64,000 bases of DNA. It comes from Pseudomonas viridiflava. Lineage in GTDB: Bacteria > Pseudomonadota > Gammaproteobacteria > Pseudomonadales > Pseudomonadaceae. The notes beneath the pieces were generated by a model, which ran no database searches, was not told the DNA's origin, and worked only from the letters and a program-made list of their open reading frames with translations. Of the stretch, positions 46,401-54,039 are shown piece by piece (within the stretch, counting starts at the first letter, position 1; each line of letters starts with the position of its first letter). The stretch spans positions 248,001 to 312,000 of the forward strand of contig NZ_UUON01000050.1 in NCBI RefSeq assembly GCF_900590885.1. The letters are read 5' to 3'. Made by a program: the position numbers and the translations under genes.

Positions 46401-47866
46401 GCGTCGTAGCCGTAGCTGACCAGCACTTCACGACGATGGTCGGGATACAGGCGCTCAATGCGGGTCAGGTGGCCCTGATCACGGATCAGCTCAACTTGTA
46501 CCAGATCAAAGGTATCGCGCAGGCGTACCAGGCGCCCGGCTTCGTCATAGTCGATATGGATGCGGTTGTCGTTGCGGTCACCAAGTTGAATCAGGCGCAG
46601 CAACGATGCGTTTGCCGCAGTTGGCTCGAACAACCGGTACAGGCCATCGTCGCTTTCAATCAACAATTGCCCGTTCAGGTGTCTGCGCACGACGAGCCCC
46701 TCACCAGCGCTGAACACCGCGCCGCCCAGAGGAATGGCGCCCATGTCGATAGGGCGGCCCTGTTCGTCGGTGTACACCAGTGTTTCGCCGCCCTCGGGAT
46801 GCGGGCGGACTTCGACGCACACCTCATACGGCACGCTCCAGCCCGCGCCGAACAGGCTGGCGGTGCGCTCATCACGGCTGTTGTAGAAGCGCTGCCAGTC
46901 AATCGGCAAAATGCCGGGCAGTACGAAATCCAACTCCTCCACACCGCCCAGCACTTTCGCGCCAGTGGCTGCGTGCACTGGGTTCGACGAACCCATCGCC
47001 GCGTTGGCCATCGCCCCCATCGCACTGCTGACGGCCATCGAGGTCGCGCCGCCAATCAGCATGCACGGCAGCTTGCTGAAGAACTTGCCCTTGCCACCCT
47101 TGAGCATTAACAGCGCAGTCACCGCCAAGCCCACCCCCGGGGTCTTGCCGCTGCGAATCTCACGCACCACCACCGAGCCGCCGCCAATGGTCACATTGGA
47201 TGAAATCAACCCGGACGAAACCACGGTTGCATCGCACGTGCTGCGATCACCGCTGCGTACCGCCGGCTGACCATTGATCGTGACCTTGTCCGAACCTTCG
47301 GCCAGGAACTGCGGCGGCATGGGTGGGTGCTTCATGCACACCACCAGGTCCAGCGGTTTGGGCACCGCGCCTGGCGCCGGCGTGGCGACAGTCGGGCGCC
47401 ACATCTGCGAGAAGAAACTCTCGGCCATGTCCAGATAACCGGGCTCTGGCGCGGGCTCTTCCAGCTCGGTACCGGCCGGCGCAACATGGGAGCTGATTGC
47501 CCCGGCGGCACGAGCGGCGGGGATGTTGTTGGTCAGGGTGTCGGTGGAGCCGGTGAGAATGTTCGCCTGCACCGTGGGCGGAAAGAGGGCGTTGCTAAAG
47601 CTCTCGCATAAATTCGATAAGCCTTTGTCCGCCCCCGTCTTGCTCATGGCCAGCCCGACAATCGTGCCCACCACAGCCCCCAGCAAAAAGCAGCCGAGGC
47701 CGCCGGTGGCCACGGTAATGCCGGTGGCCGCTACCACGGCGGCGGTCGCCACGGCAGTGATCGCGATATTGGCCGCAACCTCCAACACCCCGCCAAGGAT
47801 GTCGGCCATCATCGAAGTGTGGGAGAGCGCATCGCCCATCCGGGCGGCCCATAGAGCGTCAGACAT
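43466..47866 (-). CDS. T6SS Rhs effector: prePAAR, TM segments, PAAR-like domain, Rhs cage, PD-(D/E)XK-like toxin
   Basis: 1466 aa. Residues ~7-20 (AARMGDALSHTSMM) fit the prePAAR motif; ~25-75 hydrophobic helices; ~178-235 PAAR-like domain (VTINGQPAVRSGDRSTCDAT); ~238-285 a second hydrophobic region; then a DUF6531 start (GVEELDFVLPGILPIDWQRFY) and many YD repeats forming the Rhs cage, closing at DPIGLLGGLNLYQYAPNPL and WIDPWGW. The last 131 residues (from ~1336) are the toxin: RADFVAKD...FEVKHG places Asp1378, Glu1392 and Lys1394 as a PD-(D/E)XK nuclease triad, suggesting DNase activity in recipient cells. It follows vgrG and eagR, which supply spike and chaperone. Confidence 0.88.
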   Translation of the reverse strand: MSDALWAARMGDALSHTSMMADILGGVLEVAANIAITAVATAAVVAATGITVATGGLGCFLLGAVVGTIVGLAMSKTGADKGLSNLCESFSNALFPPTVQANILTGSTDTLTNNIPAARAAGAISSHVAPAGTELEEPAPEPGYLDMAESFFSQMWRPTVATPAPGAVPKPLDLVVCMKHPPMPPQFLAEGSDKVTINGQPAVRSGDRSTCDATVVSSGLISSNVTIGGGSVVVREIRSGKTPGVGLAVTALLMLKGGKGKFFSKLPCMLIGGATSMAVSSAMGAMANAAMGSSNPVHAATGAKVLGGVEELDFVLPGILPIDWQRFYNSRDERTASLFGAGWSVPYEVCVEVRPHPEGGETLVYTDEQGRPIDMGAIPLGGAVFSAGEGLVVRRHLNGQLLIESDDGLYRLFEPTAANASLLRLIQLGDRNDNRIHIDYDEAGRLVRLRDTFDLVQVELIRDQGHLTRIERLYPDHRREVLVSYGYDAAGSLAQVRDATDQVQRHFVYDAGRRMVEHQLPTGLRCFYEWACVENLEWRVVRHWTDEGDAYQFDYDLQAGFTQITDSLQRVSTRHWNTQHQIIQYSDNLGLTWLFEWNDERQLLSATDPQGGRYEYSYDEAGNLIGESDPLGRSDSTLWLEHWALPLVETDAADNSWQYRYDPRGNCTAETDPLGYITRYRYDAHGQPVEIVDATGKSKKLRWNPLGQLVEHVDCSGYPTRFSYDERGYLQVITDALGERTQFSYDAQGRLLSSQLPDGRTEHFQRDVSGQLVGYTDPAGHTTLYQHNRRGQVRQRTDAHGRQVQFGYDSYGRLQALINENGESYRFAWDAGDRLTEQQDLDGSAKHYDYDVLDNITAVTAVPAPYGNGLAVVPETPPAPIVHRLERDAVGRLIAKTTDDGRTGYSYDAVDQLTAVTFTDLQGNAQTLGFAYDALGQLLAEQSSAGNLQHHYDELGNLIQSQLPDGRWLNRLYYGSGHLHQINLDGQVISDFERDRLHREVLRTQGQLSTRSEYDRSGRLRSRQRRLAGQPSLMPAAAQKQFEYDPADNLVGKLDQQPAAQHRQLLHYDATGRIIASQDSLHGQRETFSYDAAANLLDGPQPGAGLVVHNKLLTYQDKRYRYDAFGRMVEKRSAKRGVQRFAYDAESRLIEVRNENGSVVRLTYDPLGRRIEKTEHGNDGYPLGETRFTWDGLRLLQEHKHSQTSLYVYEDEGYQPLARVDGAGPLQKIRYYHNDLNGLPEQLTEADGHSVWQAKYRVWGNTLEEVREPYYIEEQNLRFQGQYLDRETGLHFNTFRFYDPDVGRFTTPDPIGLLGGLNLYQYAPNPLTWIDPWGWACKSAVSGNKGRTKAIHDLKRNGFKVVSEEVTMKVNGKRIRADFVAKDRNGKLHVFEVKHGTGKLTPNQTGSGVFDMTKPANTTQQLGGGTIKPSAGTKGSFKVDTKGKPGVPLGGKGAQHNATFNLLIYK

Positions 47867-47878
47867 GCAGTGGGCTCA

Positions 47879-48313
47879 TCAGGAAACAGCGTCGAACGAC
47901 AGCGAATTCTTGATCAGCGCCCAGTGCGCCGCCTCGGCCTCCCCGAGCTTCTCGGCCTTCACATAACTCAAGGCAAGCATCTTGCGCGTGCCCGGCAGCA
48001 CCAGCGCCAACTGGTACTGGAACACCTTGTCATTGCCCTTGTTGAACTGGCTGCGCAGCTCGATGCCTTGCACCTCTTGGGCGGCGCCCAGGCGCACGTC
48101 GACGCTGGGTTGGCAGCGCAAGTCCTGCACCTGTTTTTCCAGGCGCTGGAGCTGGTCGTTGAAGTTACTGTGCAGGGTTTCGCCTTCGGCCAGTAGGCTG
48201 CGGCTGACGATCAAGGAAGTGCCCAGCTCGGGGAACTTGAGGATGTTGATCGTGGCGTCCTGCAGCTCGGCGGCCGGCAGTTGAAACTGGAATTCGTTGA
48301 TTCGGTACGTCAT
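47879..48313 (-). CDS. Eag-family (DUF1795/DcrB-like) T6SS effector chaperone
   Basis: 144 aa from the ATG at 48313 (MTYRINEFQFQLP); a GTG three codons earlier is possible. The start and length fit DUF1795 Eag chaperones (EagT6/EagR), which hold the transmembrane segments of prePAAR effectors and load them onto VgrG. It lies between vgrG (15 nt) and rhs (12 nt), and the downstream Rhs protein has exactly the prePAAR/TM features such chaperones serve. Confidence 0.85.
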   Translation of the reverse strand: MTYRINEFQFQLPAAELQDATINILKFPELGTSLIVSRSLLAEGETLHSNFNDQLQRLEKQVQDLRCQPSVDVRLGAAQEVQGIELRSQFNKGNDKVFQYQLALVLPGTRKMLALSYVKAEKLGEAEAAHWALIKNSLSFDAVS

Positions 48314-48328
48314 GGCAAACACATCTCG

Positions 48329-50269
48329 TCAGGAGCTTTTGGGCGCGGGGAAGGCGGCGTTGATATTGGCGTCGATGCTCGCCTTGACGCCCTGGCCGTC
48401 AGGCGTGGCGCCGGCGCCGCCGCCGTTGTTCAGGTGCAGCACTCCGCCGGTGTTGAACTCGGCATCGCCGCTGGCGTAGAAGCTGATTTGCACGCCGGTG
48501 AGGTTGATCTGCCCGCTGGCATTCAACTCCAGGATGCTTTCGCCACAGACCAGGCGCAGGTTTTCACCCACTTCGATGACGTAGCTCTGGCTGATGCTGT
48601 CGGTCTTGCGCTGGCCCACCGAGAGGATGTCTTCCTGCTTGACGATGCGCAGGCGGTTGTTGCCGATCGTCACTACCTCGTCATGCCCGATGCTCTTGTT
48701 CCGGTCATGCCCCACCGAGTGGCTTTCATCCAACTCAACCACGATGTCCTGGTTCCTTTCGGCATGGATATACAACTGCTCCAACCCCTTCTTGTCCTCC
48801 ATGCGGATTTCATTGAAGTTGGCCGGCGTGCCGCCCTTGCTGGAGCGGCTTTTCATGCCGCTCTGGGTCGCGTTTTCCGGCAGGTCGTAAGGCACGGTCT
48901 GCTCGGCGTTGTAGACGCGGCCGGTGATGATCGGCCGGTCGGGGTCGCCTTCGAGGAAGCTCACGATCACTTCCTGGCCGATGCGGGGGATCTGCATCGA
49001 GCCCCAGTTCTTGCCGGCCCAGGATTGCGACACGCGAATCCAGCAGGAGCTGTTTTCGTTGGACTGGTCGTGACGGTCCCAGTAGAAGTGCACCTTCACG
49101 CGGCCGTACTGGTCGGTCCAGATTTCCTCGCCCTTGGGCCCCACCACCAGTGCAGTCTGCGGGCCTTTGACGATGGGCCGGTGGGTACTGGCCAGCGGGC
49201 GGTAGCTTTGCTGGGCGTCGATGCAGGTGAGGACGCTTTCGAACTGCGCCGAGCCGGAACCGCCGCCGCTTTCCAGGCTTTCCTGGGTGATGTAGTAGCG
49301 GATGCCGACGATCAGGTATTCGCGGTTCTGGTCCTGGCGACTGAAGCCGGTGAGGCTGAACAGATGGCCCGAGCCCAGGCCGCGCGCGTTGCCGCTGAAA
49401 TTGACCTGCTCATGCAGGGCCTGCAGCGCTTCGATGCGGGTGCGCGCGTAGTGTTCGCCGTCGGCGCTTTGCACGTAGGTGCCGGGGTAGTCATACAGCG
49501 GGTAGTCACCGGCGGCGTGCGGGCGCGGCATGGCCGAGCGCACGTCGATGCTGGCGCTGGGGCGCTGGAAGTCGTAGTCGTTCAGCTCCAGCGAACCCGG
49601 CTGTACTTCCTGCGCCAGGTGCCAGTCGTGCATATGGTCGCGTTCGCGCTGCTGCTCGTCCTTGGGGTAATACGGGATCGACGCGTAGCCCGGCACCGTG
49701 GTGTGGGCGCCGTAGGCGTCGGCCAGCACCAGCACATGGCGGTCCTGTTCATGGCGGAAGAAGTAGTAGATGCCTTCTTGTTCCATCAGGCGGCTGACGA
49801 AATCGAAGCTGGTCTCGCGGTACTGCACGCAGTATTCCCACTCGCGATACGGTCGGCTCAGGGCGTCTTCGAAGTCGGAAAAACCCAGGTCGCGGAACAC
49901 CTGCTTGATGATTTGCGGGATGCTCAGGTTCTGGAAAATCCGGCAGTCCGAAGTGCGGCTGAGCAGCCAGAACCACGGGCGCAGTATCACTTGGTAGCTG
50001 GCGAACTGGCCCTGGTCGATGTTCTGGCTGCAGCGCGCGACGATGCCGTGGAAATGCCGTTCGCCACCGTCCGCCAGTTGCACGCCGACGCTCATCGGCT
50101 TGCCGAGCAACTGGTTAAGGTCGATGTTGGCGTCCAGGGACGTCAGTTGCAGCTCGTAGGTGAACAGCCGCCCAAGCTCTTCGCCGCCGCCCATTCCATT
50201 GAGCAGCAGCACATCCGGCCCGAGGGGGCTGGTGATTTTGGCCAGGCGTGAGGCTTGGTTGAATAGCAT
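48329..50269 (-). CDS. vgrG: T6SS spike protein VgrG
   Basis: 646 aa. N-terminal gp27-like region (GRLFTYELQLTSLDANIDLNQLLG), the gp5 OB-fold (YGRVKVHFYWDRHDQSNENSS, CWIRVSQSWAGKNWG, GQEVIVSFLEGDPDRP, all diagnostic) and a C-terminal beta-helix needle. No added C-terminal enzymatic domain, so it is a structural spike that carries the PAAR-Rhs cargo. AGGAT precedes the ATG. Separated from clpV by a REP palindrome. Confidence 0.95.
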   Translation of the reverse strand: MLFNQASRLAKITSPLGPDVLLLNGMGGGEELGRLFTYELQLTSLDANIDLNQLLGKPMSVGVQLADGGERHFHGIVARCSQNIDQGQFASYQVILRPWFWLLSRTSDCRIFQNLSIPQIIKQVFRDLGFSDFEDALSRPYREWEYCVQYRETSFDFVSRLMEQEGIYYFFRHEQDRHVLVLADAYGAHTTVPGYASIPYYPKDEQQRERDHMHDWHLAQEVQPGSLELNDYDFQRPSASIDVRSAMPRPHAAGDYPLYDYPGTYVQSADGEHYARTRIEALQALHEQVNFSGNARGLGSGHLFSLTGFSRQDQNREYLIVGIRYYITQESLESGGGSGSAQFESVLTCIDAQQSYRPLASTHRPIVKGPQTALVVGPKGEEIWTDQYGRVKVHFYWDRHDQSNENSSCWIRVSQSWAGKNWGSMQIPRIGQEVIVSFLEGDPDRPIITGRVYNAEQTVPYDLPENATQSGMKSRSSKGGTPANFNEIRMEDKKGLEQLYIHAERNQDIVVELDESHSVGHDRNKSIGHDEVVTIGNNRLRIVKQEDILSVGQRKTDSISQSYVIEVGENLRLVCGESILELNASGQINLTGVQISFYASGDAEFNTGGVLHLNNGGGAGATPDGQGVKASIDANINAAFPAPKSS

Positions 50270-50306
50270 CGAAATATCCTAATAACTGAAGGAACCCAGT
50301 TCAAAA

Positions 50307-50334
50307 TGTGGGAGGGGGCAAGCCCCCTCCCACA
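50307..50334. repeat. REP palindrome (single) between clpV and vgrG
   Basis: TGTGGGAGGGGGC-aa-GCCCCCTCCCACA in the only sizeable gap of the distal T6SS operon. Confidence 0.85.
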
Positions 50335-50351
50335 GTTTTAACCGCATTCCA

Positions 50352-53003
50352 TCAGCCAAACTGGTAGTGCAATTCATTATCCCGACTGCTGATCCGCACC
50401 CCCGCCAGCGCCTTGCCTTCGAGCATGCGCGTGAGGAATTCACGGCTCATGTCCGGCAGCAAACTGTTGGTGAGGATGGTGTCGATCATGCGTCCGCCGC
50501 TCTCGGTTTCGGTACAGCGCGAGACGATCAGGTCGACCACCGCGTCGTCGTAGTCGAAGGCGACTTTGTGGGTGTTTTCCACGCGCTTCTTGATGCGGCC
50601 CAGCTGCAGGCGGGTGATCGCCTTGAGCATCTCGTCGCTCAGCGGGTAGTACGGGATGGTCACCAGGCGGCCGAGCAGCGCCGGCGGGAAGATCTCCAGC
50701 AGCGGCTGGCGCAGGGCCTTGGCGATTTCCTCGGGCTCGGGGATGTTCGCCGGGTCTTTGCAGACCCGGGAAATCAACTCGGTGCCGGCGTTGGTGGTCA
50801 GCAGGATCAGGGTGTTCTTGAAGTCGATCACGCGGCCTTCGCCGTCTTCCATCACGCCCTTGTCGAAGACCTGGAAGAAGATCTCATGCACGTCCGGATG
50901 GGCTTTTTCCACCTCGTCCAGCAGCACCACGCTGTAGGGTTTGCGTCGCACCGCTTCGGTCAGCACGCCGCCTTCGCCGTAGCCGATATAGCCCGGCGGC
51001 GCGCCCTTGAGTGTGGACACGGTATGGGCTTCCTGGAACTCGCTCATGTTGATGGTGATCACGTTCTGCTCGCCGCCGTACATGGCTTCGGCCAGGGCCA
51101 GGGCGGTTTCGGTCTTGCCCACGCCAGAGGTGCCGGCGAGCATGAACACGCCAATCGGCTTGCTCGGGTTGTCGAGGCCGGCGCGGGAGGTCTGGATGCG
51201 CTTGGCGATCATCTGCAAGGCGTGGTCCTGGCCGATGATGCGTTTTTTCAGGTGCTGGTCGAGGTTGAGCACCGTCTCCAGCTCGTTGCGCGCCATGCGG
51301 CCCACCGGGATGCCGGTCCAGTCGGCGACCACCGAGGCCACGGCCTGGTAATCCACGGTCGGCAGGATCAGCGGGGTTTCGCCTTGCAGGGCGGTGAGGC
51401 GCTGTTGCAGGTCGACCAGCTGCGCACGCAATTCGTCGTTGCCACTGTCCACCACGCCAGCTTTTTCACGCAGGGTCGCACGGGTCGCCAGCAGCTCGTC
51501 CACCAGGGTTTTCTCCTCGGCCCAGCGGCTTTCCAAAGTCGCCAGACGCTCGCGTTCGGCACTCAGCAAGGCTTCGCTGTTGCTCTGGCGCGCGCCGATG
51601 TCGATGCCGATGGCATGCTCGCGGGCGATGATTTGCAGCTCGGTTTCCAGCGCCTCGATACGACGGCGACTGTCATCCACTTCGGCCGGTACCGCGTGCA
51701 GGCTGATGGCGACGCGGGCGCAGGCGGTGTCCAGCAGGCTCACGGATTTGTCCGGCAACTGGCGTGCCGGAATGTAGCGGTGCGAGAGCTTCACCGAGGC
51801 TTCCAGGGCTTCGTCGAGGATCTGCACCTGGTGGTGTTTTTCCATGGTCGAGGCCACGCCACGCATCATCAGCAGCGCCTTGTCTTCCGACGGCTCGGCC
51901 ACCTGTACCACCTGGAAACGGCGGGTCAGGGCCGGGTCTTTCTCGATGTGCTTTTTGTACTCGGCCCAGGTGGTGGCGGCCACGGTGCGCAGGGTGCCAC
52001 GGGCGAGGGCGGGCTTGAGCAGGTTGGCCGCATCACCCGTGCCGGCAGCGCCACCGGCACCCACCAGGGTGTGGGCTTCGTCGATAAACAGGATGATCGG
52101 CTTGGGCGAGGCCTGCACGTCTTCGATGACCTGGCGCAGGCGCTGTTCAAACTCGCCTTTCATGCTCGCGCCGGCTTGCAGCAGGCCGACGTCAAGGCTG
52201 CGCAGTTCCACGTCCTTGAGCGCGGGCGGCACGTCGCCGGCGACGATGCGCAGGGCGAAACCTTCGACCACGGCAGTCTTGCCCACGCCGGCTTCACCGG
52301 TGAGGATCGGGTTGTTCTGGCGGCGGCGCATGAGGATGTCCACCAGTTGGCGGATCTCTTCGTCACGCCCGACGATAGGGTCGAGCTTGCCGCTGCGCGC
52401 CTGTTCGGTCAGGTCGACGGTGAAGCGCTTGAGGGCTTCCTGCTTGCCCATCGCGCTCGGCGCCATGGCACCGCTGGCTTCGCCCGGCACGCCGGCGTTG
52501 AAGCCATCGCTGGCACTCAGGGCATTCTCGGGCGAATCGCCGACGTACTCGTCAAACCGCTCGCTCAGGGCTTCGGCCTTGATCTTGTCGAACTCCGACG
52601 ACAAGCCCAGCAGCGCATGGCGCAGGCTTGGCGTCTTCAGAATGCCCAGCACCAGGTAGCCGGTGCGCACCTGGCTTTCGCCGAACATCAGGCTGCCGTA
52701 GACCCAGCCGCGTTCCACGGCTTCTTCCACGTGGGAGGACAGGTCGGTGATCGAGGTCGAGCCGCGCGGCAGGCGGTCCAGGGCTTCGGTGAGGTCGCGG
52801 GCCAAGCGTGCCGGCTCCACGTTGAACTGGCGGATGATGCGGTGCAGGTCCGAGTCCTGCAGTTGCAGCAACTGGTGAAACCAGTGGGCCAGTTCCACAT
52901 ACGGGTTGCCCCGCAGCTTGCAGAACACCGTGGCGGCTTCGATGGCCTTGTAGGCCACGCTGTTGAGTTTGCCGAACAGTGCGGCGCGACTGATTTCACC
53001 CAT
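50352..53003 (-). CDS. clpV: T6SS ATPase ClpV (TssH)
   Basis: 883 aa. N-terminal Clp repeat domain, two AAA+ modules with Walker A GEAGVGKT (~218) and GTSGVGKT (~617), Walker B LFIDEAH and LLDEVEKAHPDV, separated by a coiled-coil middle domain. Disassembles contracted TssBC sheaths in the cytoplasm. The start overlaps the tssG stop by 8 nt; AAGGAAT precedes the ATG. Confidence 0.96.
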   Translation of the reverse strand: MGEISRAALFGKLNSVAYKAIEAATVFCKLRGNPYVELAHWFHQLLQLQDSDLHRIIRQFNVEPARLARDLTEALDRLPRGSTSITDLSSHVEEAVERGWVYGSLMFGESQVRTGYLVLGILKTPSLRHALLGLSSEFDKIKAEALSERFDEYVGDSPENALSASDGFNAGVPGEASGAMAPSAMGKQEALKRFTVDLTEQARSGKLDPIVGRDEEIRQLVDILMRRRQNNPILTGEAGVGKTAVVEGFALRIVAGDVPPALKDVELRSLDVGLLQAGASMKGEFEQRLRQVIEDVQASPKPIILFIDEAHTLVGAGGAAGTGDAANLLKPALARGTLRTVAATTWAEYKKHIEKDPALTRRFQVVQVAEPSEDKALLMMRGVASTMEKHHQVQILDEALEASVKLSHRYIPARQLPDKSVSLLDTACARVAISLHAVPAEVDDSRRRIEALETELQIIAREHAIGIDIGARQSNSEALLSAERERLATLESRWAEEKTLVDELLATRATLREKAGVVDSGNDELRAQLVDLQQRLTALQGETPLILPTVDYQAVASVVADWTGIPVGRMARNELETVLNLDQHLKKRIIGQDHALQMIAKRIQTSRAGLDNPSKPIGVFMLAGTSGVGKTETALALAEAMYGGEQNVITINMSEFQEAHTVSTLKGAPPGYIGYGEGGVLTEAVRRKPYSVVLLDEVEKAHPDVHEIFFQVFDKGVMEDGEGRVIDFKNTLILLTTNAGTELISRVCKDPANIPEPEEIAKALRQPLLEIFPPALLGRLVTIPYYPLSDEMLKAITRLQLGRIKKRVENTHKVAFDYDDAVVDLIVSRCTETESGGRMIDTILTNSLLPDMSREFLTRMLEGKALAGVRISSRDNELHYQFG

Positions 53004-54039
53004 GCTCTGGATTCCTTGAGGTGGTGGCGTGGTCGGCGTAATGCCGGGCCAGGATTAGGTCGTTGGCGTCTCGCTCGGGTTGGCCGAGCCAGGTGTTGAA
53101 GCCCAGGCGGAACTGGCCGTTAAGCTGCAGTTTCGGAACTTCGGGTTGTTGCAGAATCAGGTTCAAGTCCCAGTCCAGTTCATGGCCCAGGTACTCGGCC
53201 ACCCAGGCCACCAGCTCGTTGAACGGCGAGTGTCCGGGCAGCATGCCCATGTAGTCATCGAGCTTGAGCGGGCCGAGGCGGATGCGGAATTTATGCTGGC
53301 GGTCCCACACGTGGCTGCCCAGGCAGAAGTCCACGCCCAGTTGGTTGGCGCTGACACCCACGCGGCTGCGTTCGGGCAACTCCAGCCATTGGCCGACGTA
53401 CTCCTCGATCTCCACCGGCAGGCCGAAATACTCGCTGAGGATGGCTTTCAACCCATCCGGGTAGCGGGTTTGCGCCGACAGGTGACCGCTGTAATGCAGC
53501 TTGGCGGTGTCCGGGATCAGGCCCTGATTCAAAAGGCTCGGCATGCCCCGGCCACTCAAGGCGGCGAGGCGCGCGGACCAGTAGTCGTCGTCCGGGCGGT
53601 CATGGCTGACGGTCGGCCGCGCCTCGGCCCAGGCCCGGTAGAACAGGCTCAGCAGACGGTGGTGGAACACGTCCAGGAATTGCTTGCTGGTGCTGTCGGC
53701 GTTGTTGCGCTGGCGCTCGCGCACGTACTCGGTGATGTGCAACGGCAGCGGGCCGTTGGGGCCGCCGAGGCCGAAGAAGAACTGCTCCAGCCGCGCCGGC
53801 TTGCCGTCGCCACCGGGGTCGACCGAGGCCAGTGTGGCCGGGGCGAAGGTGCAATCGGCCTGCTGGCCGAGGCGCAGCGGGTCGTCCGCCAGGCGCAGGG
53901 AATGACCCAGGCGCGGCAGCTCCGGCGATTCGCACTCGATTCGCCGCAGCGCCTGGAAGAAGTCATATTCCCAGGGCTCCTGATGCATCGCATCCAGGGT
54001 ACTCACAGGGTCGGACGCCGCCCGGGCTTGGCTTTCCAT
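52996..54039 (-). CDS. tssG: T6SS baseplate protein TssG
   Basis: 347 aa. Family features: EPWEYDFFQALRRIECE near the start, FFGLGGPNGPLPLHITEYVRER, and GVSANQLGVDFCLGSHVWDR. Baseplate wedge component with TssE, TssF and TssK. The start overlaps the tssF end by 37 nt; a later ATG at 53988 (MHQEPWEYDF) is the alternative start. Confidence 0.92.
   Translation of the reverse strand: MESQARAASDPVSTLDAMHQEPWEYDFFQALRRIECESPELPRLGHSLRLADDPLRLGQQADCTFAPATLASVDPGGDGKPARLEQFFFGLGGPNGPLPLHITEYVRERQRNNADSTSKQFLDVFHHRLLSLFYRAWAEARPTVSHDRPDDDYWSARLAALSGRGMPSLLNQGLIPDTAKLHYSGHLSAQTRYPDGLKAILSEYFGLPVEIEEYVGQWLELPERSRVGVSANQLGVDFCLGSHVWDRQHKFRIRLGPLKLDDYMGMLPGHSPFNELVAWVAEYLGHELDWDLNLILQQPEVPKLQLNGQFRLGFNTWLGQPERDANDLILARHYADHATTSRNPEHG

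Noticed and set aside
48281..50251. 656-codon open frame antisense to vgrG
   Set aside because: VgrG on the other strand is unmistakable; this translation matches no family.
50367..53099. 910-codon open frame antisense to clpV
   Set aside because: Same reason: shadow of a strongly supported AAA+ gene.
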